A stretch of 7,836 nt of DNA from Acidobacteriota bacterium (GTDB lineage: Bacteria > Acidobacteriota > Terriglobia > UBA7540), in contig QHZK01000142.1 in the NCBI GenBank assembly GCA_003224635.1, positions 1 to 7,836 of the forward strand, written 5' to 3'. Of the stretch, positions 5,277-7,836 are shown one piece after another (within the stretch, counting starts at the first letter, position 1; the number at the start of each line of letters is the position of its first letter). The position numbers and the translations under genes were made by a program. The notes under the pieces were generated by a model, which saw only the letters and a program-made list of their open reading frames with translations, was not told where the DNA came from and searched no databases.

Positions 5277-7836
5277 ATGGCTGATGCGAGGTTTCCAACG
5301 AAAAACAGGGTGAGTCCTGGTTCCCGAGGGGGCGAGCCTGCTGCCGCGCCAATTCTCAGCCGCAGGATTTTCGGTCAACTCGTGTTCTTCACCCTGTTGC
5401 TGCTCTCGATCGGCGTGGGCGCGCTGGGCGGGATGATCTTCGTCTACTCTTCGGACCTGCCTCAAGTGCGGCAGCTCGAAGATTACCGCCCGGACGTCAT
5501 GACGGAGCTTTATGCGGACGACGGCACGGTGATCGGGAGCTTCGCGCTCGAACGCCGCGTTATCGTCACCTACAGCCAGATACCCAAAGTGCTCGAGGAC
5601 GCCGTCCTCTCCATCGAAGATCGCCATTTCGCGAGCCACTGGGGAGTGGACGTGGTCCGCATTCTCCGGGCGGGGTCCACGGACCTGCTCGAGTGGCGCA
5701 AGGCGCAGGGAGCAAGCACTCTAACCCAGCAGCTCAGCCGGATGTTCTTCCTGACTCCTGAAAAGAGCTTCCGGCGGAAGCTCCAGGAGATTTTGCTGGC
5801 GATTCAAATCGAGCGCCGTTTCACCAAGCCGCAGATTTTCACCATGTACTCGAACGAAGTGAGCCTCGGCCACGGCACTTTCGGTTTTGAGGCGGCGGCG
5901 GAATTCTATTTTGGCAAGCACTTGAGCGAGCTCACGCTGCCGGAGGCCGCGCTGCTGGCGGGGCTGCCCAAGACCCCCACTGCCTATTCACCCCTTCTCC
6001 ATCCCGATCGCGCCCTGCAGCGCCGCAATCAGGTGCTGCTGGCGATGCTCGATAACGGCAGGATCACCAAGGCGCAATGTGAGCGCGCCAAGGCCGCGCC
6101 GCTCGGCCTCCACATTCAACGGTGGGACAACAACACCGCGCCGTACTTCGTCGAAGAAGTGCGGCAGCTTCTCGAGAGAAAGTACGGCCCCGAGACGGTT
6201 CACGAAAAAGGGCTGAGGGTGTACACCACCTTGAACCTGCGCGCGCAACGGCTGGCGGAGAACGCCCTGATGCAGGGCCTCCACAACGATGACAAGCGGC
6301 GCGGCTGGCGAGGTCCGGAAAAGAACATTTTGAAAGACCCGCCCCGGCTGCCGGGCGGCGGGGTGGCAACGCTTGAAACTTACACGGAGCCCGACTGGAA
6401 GAAGCCTTTCGAAGCGGGGGACTCGGTCCACGGCCTGGTCACGCAGGTCAAGCCGGACTGGGCGCTGGTGCGGGTCGGAGCCTTTACCACTCGTGTGGTG
6501 CCGGCCGACTTTGCGTGGACCAAGAAGACCCGGCCGGGTGACGTCTTCTCTCCGGGTGACCTGGACCTGTTTTTGGTCAAGGAGGCCAAAGGAAAGGCGC
6601 TCCGCGTCACGCTTGACCAGCGCCCGGATCTGCAGGGGGCCGTGGTGGTCATTGACAACGCGACCGGGTCCGTCAAGGCCATGGTGGGCGGCTACGACTT
6701 CAATGAGAGCAAGTACAACCGCGCCGTGCAGGCCGAGCGGCAGGTGGGATCCTCTTTCAAGGTCTATGTTTACTCGCAAGCCCTGCTCGAGGGTATGAGC
6801 CCGTTCAACACCATCCTCGACGCTCCCGTGAGTTTTCCCTCCTCGTCGGGGATCTGGTCGCCACACAACTACGACGACAAGTTCGAGGGTCCGGTCACGC
6901 TGTTGCACGCGCTGGCCGAGTCGCGGAACGTGCCGGCAGTCCGTCTGATCGCCCGCGTGGGCGTGGACAAGGTGATCAAGCTCTGCCGCAAGTTCGGGAT
7001 CACTTCCAGGCTGGTCCCCAACCTTCCGCTCGCCCTGGGCGCCTCTGACCTGACGCTCGTCGAGCACACCTCGGCTTTCACCACGTTTCCTGACGACGGC
7101 GTGCACGTCGCGCCGCACATCATCGAGCAGGTAACGAACTACGACGGCGCCGTGGTCGATGCCTTCCGGCCGGAAATCACCGATGTCCTGCCCGCCGGCG
7201 TCGCGCGCCTCATGGTCTCGATGCTGCGCGAAGCCATCAACTCGGGCACTGCGGTCAGGGCCAAGGCGTTCGCGGCAAAGTACCCCGTCGCCGGCAAGAC
7301 CGGGACCACCAATGATTTCTCGGACGCCTGGTTTATCGGGTTTTCTCCTTCGATCACCTGCGGCGTCTGGGTGGGCTTCGACGACCATCGCACGCTCGGG
7401 CCGAAAGAGGAAGGGGCGCGCGTGGCTCTGCCCATCTGGATGGATTTCATGAGTGAGGCTTTGAAGACGCGGCCCGTCGAGGACTTCCCGCAGTCGCCGC
7501 TGTTGACCAACCCCGATCAGGTGAAAGAGATCCTGGCGAGCGCCGGAACCCAAACCCTGCTCGCCGAGCACGGGGAGAGCGCCGGGTCCAGCGATTCCAC
7601 TCAGCTTGCGCCTGCCGCAGCGGCCGCGCCCTCACATCCCGGGCCGGCCATCACTCCGGCCGTCTCGCGCCGCGGCGCTATCGGATACTCACTCGAAGGA
7701 AATGGGCCACGCGGAGTAGAGGGCCCCGTGCAGCAACCGCCTGAATCTCCCGGAGTCGTCGCACCCGGGAGTCGTGCGCCTCCCGAGGTCAAACCGGCGA
7801 AGGCCGATCCTCCGCAGGAGAGTACCCTTGCGCCAC
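5277..7836 (+). CDS. mrcA: PBP1A-family bifunctional peptidoglycan glycosyltransferase/transpeptidase (3' partial)
   Basis: The frame is open from ATG 5277 to the window edge (853 codons plus one base; no stop reached). It polymerises lipid II and cross-links the stem peptides in the periplasm. A short cytoplasmic tail is followed by a membrane helix (about 34-57). The GT51 domain has all hallmarks: EDRHFASHWG (114-123, catalytic Glu114), QGASTLTQQL (144-153), RRKLQEILLAIQIE (166-179), MYSNEVSLGHG (190-200) and an LPEAALLAGLPKTP stretch (221-234). An OB-like insert (about 380-435) separates it from the transpeptidase: nucleophile Ser492 in SSFK (492-495), SRN (549-551) and KTG (674-676, in VAGKTGTTNDFSDAWF). 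Both activities should be intact. The nucleophile motif reads QVGSSFKV, where relatives usually have proline at the two Val positions. From about 770 the tail is Ala/Pro-rich and probably disordered. The mrcA symbol is by family analogy. Confidence 0.96.
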   Translation, partial: MADARFPTKNRVSPGSRGGEPAAAPILSRRIFGQLVFFTLLLLSIGVGALGGMIFVYSSDLPQVRQLEDYRPDVMTELYADDGTVIGSFALERRVIVTYSQIPKVLEDAVLSIEDRHFASHWGVDVVRILRAGSTDLLEWRKAQGASTLTQQLSRMFFLTPEKSFRRKLQEILLAIQIERRFTKPQIFTMYSNEVSLGHGTFGFEAAAEFYFGKHLSELTLPEAALLAGLPKTPTAYSPLLHPDRALQRRNQVLLAMLDNGRITKAQCERAKAAPLGLHIQRWDNNTAPYFVEEVRQLLERKYGPETVHEKGLRVYTTLNLRAQRLAENALMQGLHNDDKRRGWRGPEKNILKDPPRLPGGGVATLETYTEPDWKKPFEAGDSVHGLVTQVKPDWALVRVGAFTTRVVPADFAWTKKTRPGDVFSPGDLDLFLVKEAKGKALRVTLDQRPDLQGAVVVIDNATGSVKAMVGGYDFNESKYNRAVQAERQVGSSFKVYVYSQALLEGMSPFNTILDAPVSFPSSSGIWSPHNYDDKFEGPVTLLHALAESRNVPAVRLIARVGVDKVIKLCRKFGITSRLVPNLPLALGASDLTLVEHTSAFTTFPDDGVHVAPHIIEQVTNYDGAVVDAFRPEITDVLPAGVARLMVSMLREAINSGTAVRAKAFAAKYPVAGKTGTTNDFSDAWFIGFSPSITCGVWVGFDDHRTLGPKEEGARVALPIWMDFMSEALKTRPVEDFPQSPLLTNPDQVKEILASAGTQTLLAEHGESAGSSDSTQLAPAAAAAPSHPGPAITPAVSRRGAIGYSLEGNGPRGVEGPVQQPPESPGVVAPGSRAPPEVKPAKADPPQESTLAP

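Noticed and set aside
5988..7571. 527-codon open frame on the minus strand opposite the PBP gene
   Set aside because: It lies entirely antisense to a gene with every GT51 and transpeptidase motif. Its product is Arg/His/Asp/Gly-rich without recognisable motifs, as expected for a shadow frame in GC-rich DNA.

Overview
The window is GC-rich, densely coding bacterial DNA. Three things together suggest a soil Acidobacteriota (Terriglobia-like) genome: the high GC content, a class A penicillin-binding protein of Gram-negative type, and the tyrosine/tryptophan-rich C-terminal domain of the first gene, which resembles small membrane proteins I recall from that phylum. The assignment is inferred from sequence character and memory, not from a search.

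Layout. (1) 2-3628, plus strand: the 3' part of a very large gene. It encodes a helical repeat protein with at least eight 'A' modules laid out on an 84-residue grid (12 heptads) and 'B' modules inserted at fixed points. It has no proline for 1,047 codons, then a single transmembrane helix and a globular tail of about 130 residues. The reading frame is open to the left edge, so the true start lies outside. (2) 3629-3877: a short gap between convergent genes. It holds a strong hairpin directly after the first gene and, on the minus strand, a doubtful 44-codon ORF or gene remnant that overlaps the next gene's stop codon as ATGA. (3) 3878-5077, minus strand: a complete, stand-alone GcvT-family (aminomethyltransferase/THF-binding) protein that departs from canonical glycine-cleavage T-protein near its N-terminus. 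(4) 5078-5276: a divergent intergenic region with one recognisable sigma70-type promoter for each flanking gene. (5) 5277-7836, plus strand: a PBP1A-family bifunctional peptidoglycan synthase, truncated by the right edge. Both enzymatic domains have intact catalytic motifs, and the C-terminal tail is Pro/Ala-rich.

The genes do not form an obvious pathway. The PBP makes cell wall, the GcvT-like enzyme handles a one-carbon or methyl group on tetrahydrofolate, and the repeat protein looks like a membrane-anchored structural coil. I see no CRISPR array, tRNA or rRNA gene, insertion sequence or phage gene. The least explained item is the repeat protein: a regular 84-residue lattice with a Cys-Arg pair exactly 23 residues before the next module in three places.
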